IMG/VR virus record: IMGVR_UViG_3300001748_000955
Coordinates: 1-20,332 of that record
Direction: 5' to 3' (one strand)
Length of the DNA: 20,332 bases
DNA from: a virus
In this document: piece by piece, positions 19,333 to 20,332 of the stretch
Layout of the letters: the number at the start of each line of letters is the position of its first letter
Numbering within the stretch: position 1 is the stretch's first letter
Notes under the pieces: generated by a model
What the model was told of the DNA's origin: nothing
The model's input: the letters and a program-made list of their open reading frames with translations, nothing else
Database searches by the model: none
Position numbers and translations under genes: made by a program

Positions 19333-20033
19333 AAAAGTATATTTTTGATGTAGATGGTACTCTTACGCCAAGTCGTAAACCTATAGAGCAAGATTTTAGA
19401 GATTACTTTCAAGATTTTGCTTCAAAACATAGTGTGTATCTTGTAACAGGAAGCGATAGAAAAAAGACACTTCAGCAGATTGGTCAAAAAATATATGACC
19501 TCTGTGAAAGAGTTTATCAGTGTTCTGGTAACGATGTTTGGGAAAAAGATCAACACATTAGATCTTCGGAAATTGAAATACCGTGCAATATGTACGAAGA
19601 TTTTACTCGATTTTTTAGCGAAAGTAACTTCAAGATAAGAACTGGAACTCATCTAGACAAGAGACCTGGTCTAGTAAACTTTTCCATTATAGGCCGTAAT
19701 TGTACTCAGTCAGAGCGACAAGAATATATTGAATATGATAATGCCTTTCAGGAAAGAGAACACATAGCTGCGGCACTTCGACGAAAGTATTCGGATTTTG
19801 ATATACAAATTGCCGGTGAAACTGGAATAGATATTACGCTCAAAGGAAAGGATAAGTCTCAGATCATAAAAGATTTTGATACGAGTGATCAACTTCATTT
19901 CTTTGGTGATAAGATGAATCCAAACGGAAACGATTATTCTCTTGCTCAGAGAGTACTCGAACGAAACAGATTTGTATACAACGTCAAGTCTTGGGAAGAA
20001 ACATGGGAACATCTAAAAAAATTGTCGGTCTGA
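19329..20033 (+). CDS. Phosphomannomutase, eukaryote-type HAD family (PMM2-like)
   Basis: A 234-aa HAD phosphotransferase close to eukaryotic phosphomannomutase (human PMM2, 246 aa). Nucleophile and acid are Asp7 and Asp9 in FDVDGTLTPSR; TGSDR follows near residue 43; the substrate loop reads NFSIIGRNCTQSER, paralleling the PMM2 segment with its two key arginines; GDKMNPNGND near 197 is the Mg site. The family interconverts mannose-6-P (or glucose-6-P) and the 1-phosphate, the precursor of nucleotide sugars. I chose TTG 19329 because the family start (KKYIFDVDG) begins there and it overlaps the leader stop; a TTG at 19293 is possible. It overlaps the next gene by 31 nt. It probably supplies sugar-1-phosphate for DNA or another glycosylation. 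Confidence 0.85.
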   Translation: MKKYIFDVDGTLTPSRKPIEQDFRDYFQDFASKHSVYLVTGSDRKKTLQQIGQKIYDLCERVYQCSGNDVWEKDQHIRSSEIEIPCNMYEDFTRFFSESNFKIRTGTHLDKRPGLVNFSIIGRNCTQSERQEYIEYDNAFQEREHIAAALRRKYSDFDIQIAGETGIDITLKGKDKSQIIKDFDTSDQLHFFGDKMNPNGNDYSLAQRVLERNRFVYNVKSWEETWEHLKKLSV

Positions 20034-20332
20034 CATGTAGTACTTTTGACTTGTTGCACGCGGGTCACATTCAAATGTTACGTGAAGCTAAATCGCATTG
20101 TGATTATTTGATTGTCGCATTACAGGTTGATCCGAGTGATGATCGCCCAGAAAAGAATGCTCCAGTACAGACTTTGGTAGAAAGATATGTACAACTCTCG
20201 GCAGTTAAATATGTTGATGAAATCGTCACATATCAGAACGAAAGAGACTTGGAAGATATTCTTGAGATGTTTCCAATTGATATGCGCATTCTTGGTGAAG
20301 AGTACAGAGACAAAGACTTTACTGGTCGCGAA
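20003..20332 (+). CDS. Cytidylyltransferase-like nucleotidyltransferase (partial, C-terminus beyond right edge)
   Basis: My translation from ATG 20003 stays open to the end (110 codons). It begins MGTSKKIVGLTCSTFDLLHAG, with the HxGH nucleotide-binding motif (LLHAGH) after the first strand, then DYLIVALQVDPS, a RYVQLSAVKYVDEI helix and MRILGEEYRDKDFTG, which matches the layout of TagD glycerol-3-phosphate cytidylyltransferase and the RfaE/HldE nucleotidyltransferase domain. The family joins CTP or ATP to a phosphorylated sugar or alcohol, giving CDP- or ADP-linked products. GGAAG precedes the ATG, which lies inside the phosphomannomutase gene, so the two are probably translated together. Substrate and full length are unknown. 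Confidence 0.82.
   Translation, partial: MGTSKKIVGLTCSTFDLLHAGHIQMLREAKSHCDYLIVALQVDPSDDRPEKNAPVQTLVERYVQLSAVKYVDEIVTYQNERDLEDILEMFPIDMRILGEEYRDKDFTGRE

Overview
The window is a piece of a T4-like myovirus (Caudoviricetes) genome. This rests on a run of recognisable T4 core genes: dCMP hydroxymethylase (gp42), dCMP deaminase (Cd), DNA polymerase (gp43), recombination nuclease subunits gp46/gp47, late sigma factor gp55, helicase UvsW, mediator UvsY and a tail-tube-like protein. Gene packing is typical of phage, with 1-11 nt overlaps and short intergenic gaps. Two promoter classes are visible: host sigma70-type boxes (TTGACA-N16/17-TATAAT-like) before replication and accessory genes, and T4 late-type TATAAATA boxes before uvsW, a homing-type gene, the tail-tube-like gene and a putative head protein. 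gp43 (845 aa) looks shorter than I recall for the enterobacterial T4 group, closer to marine and alphaproteobacterial relatives. The host cannot be determined from the sequence.

Layout. Positions 1-17488 are all on the minus strand; 17501-20332 is all plus, so the two halves diverge from a promoter hub at 17488-17551. Reading the minus strand from the hub: tail-tube-like gene, uvsY, a homing-type zinc-finger gene, uvsW, gp55, gp47, gp46, gp43, a DUF465-like protein, a MazG-like pyrophosphohydrolase, five or six small unknown genes (two driven by near-identical early promoter cassettes), a GIY-YIG nuclease, a DUF1599-like protein and a nuclease-like gene broken by an exact 43-bp tandem duplication. 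Last comes a tightly overlapped DNA-modification operon: gp42, cd, an NPPY-type DNA methyltransferase, a GT-B glycosyltransferase, a second putative glycosyltransferase and a C5-cytosine-methyltransferase-like gene that runs off the left edge.

The plus strand holds a 54-aa two-helix membrane protein, a 66-aa unknown protein, a putative packaged head protein with a T4-style capsid-targeting N-terminus, a YqiA-like esterase, a 17-codon leader ORF, a eukaryote-type phosphomannomutase, and a TagD/RfaE-like nucleotidyltransferase that runs off the right edge.

How the parts fit (inference): Cd and gp42 would channel dCMP to 5-hydroxymethyl-dCMP, and gp43 would incorporate it. The two glycosyltransferases would then decorate the hydroxymethyl group. 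The phosphomannomutase and nucleotidyltransferase could supply a non-standard activated sugar. The most notable points are this possible hypermodification pathway, the 43-bp frameshifting duplication, the repeated early promoter cassettes, stop codons built into TTGACA boxes, and overlapping early/late divergent promoters.
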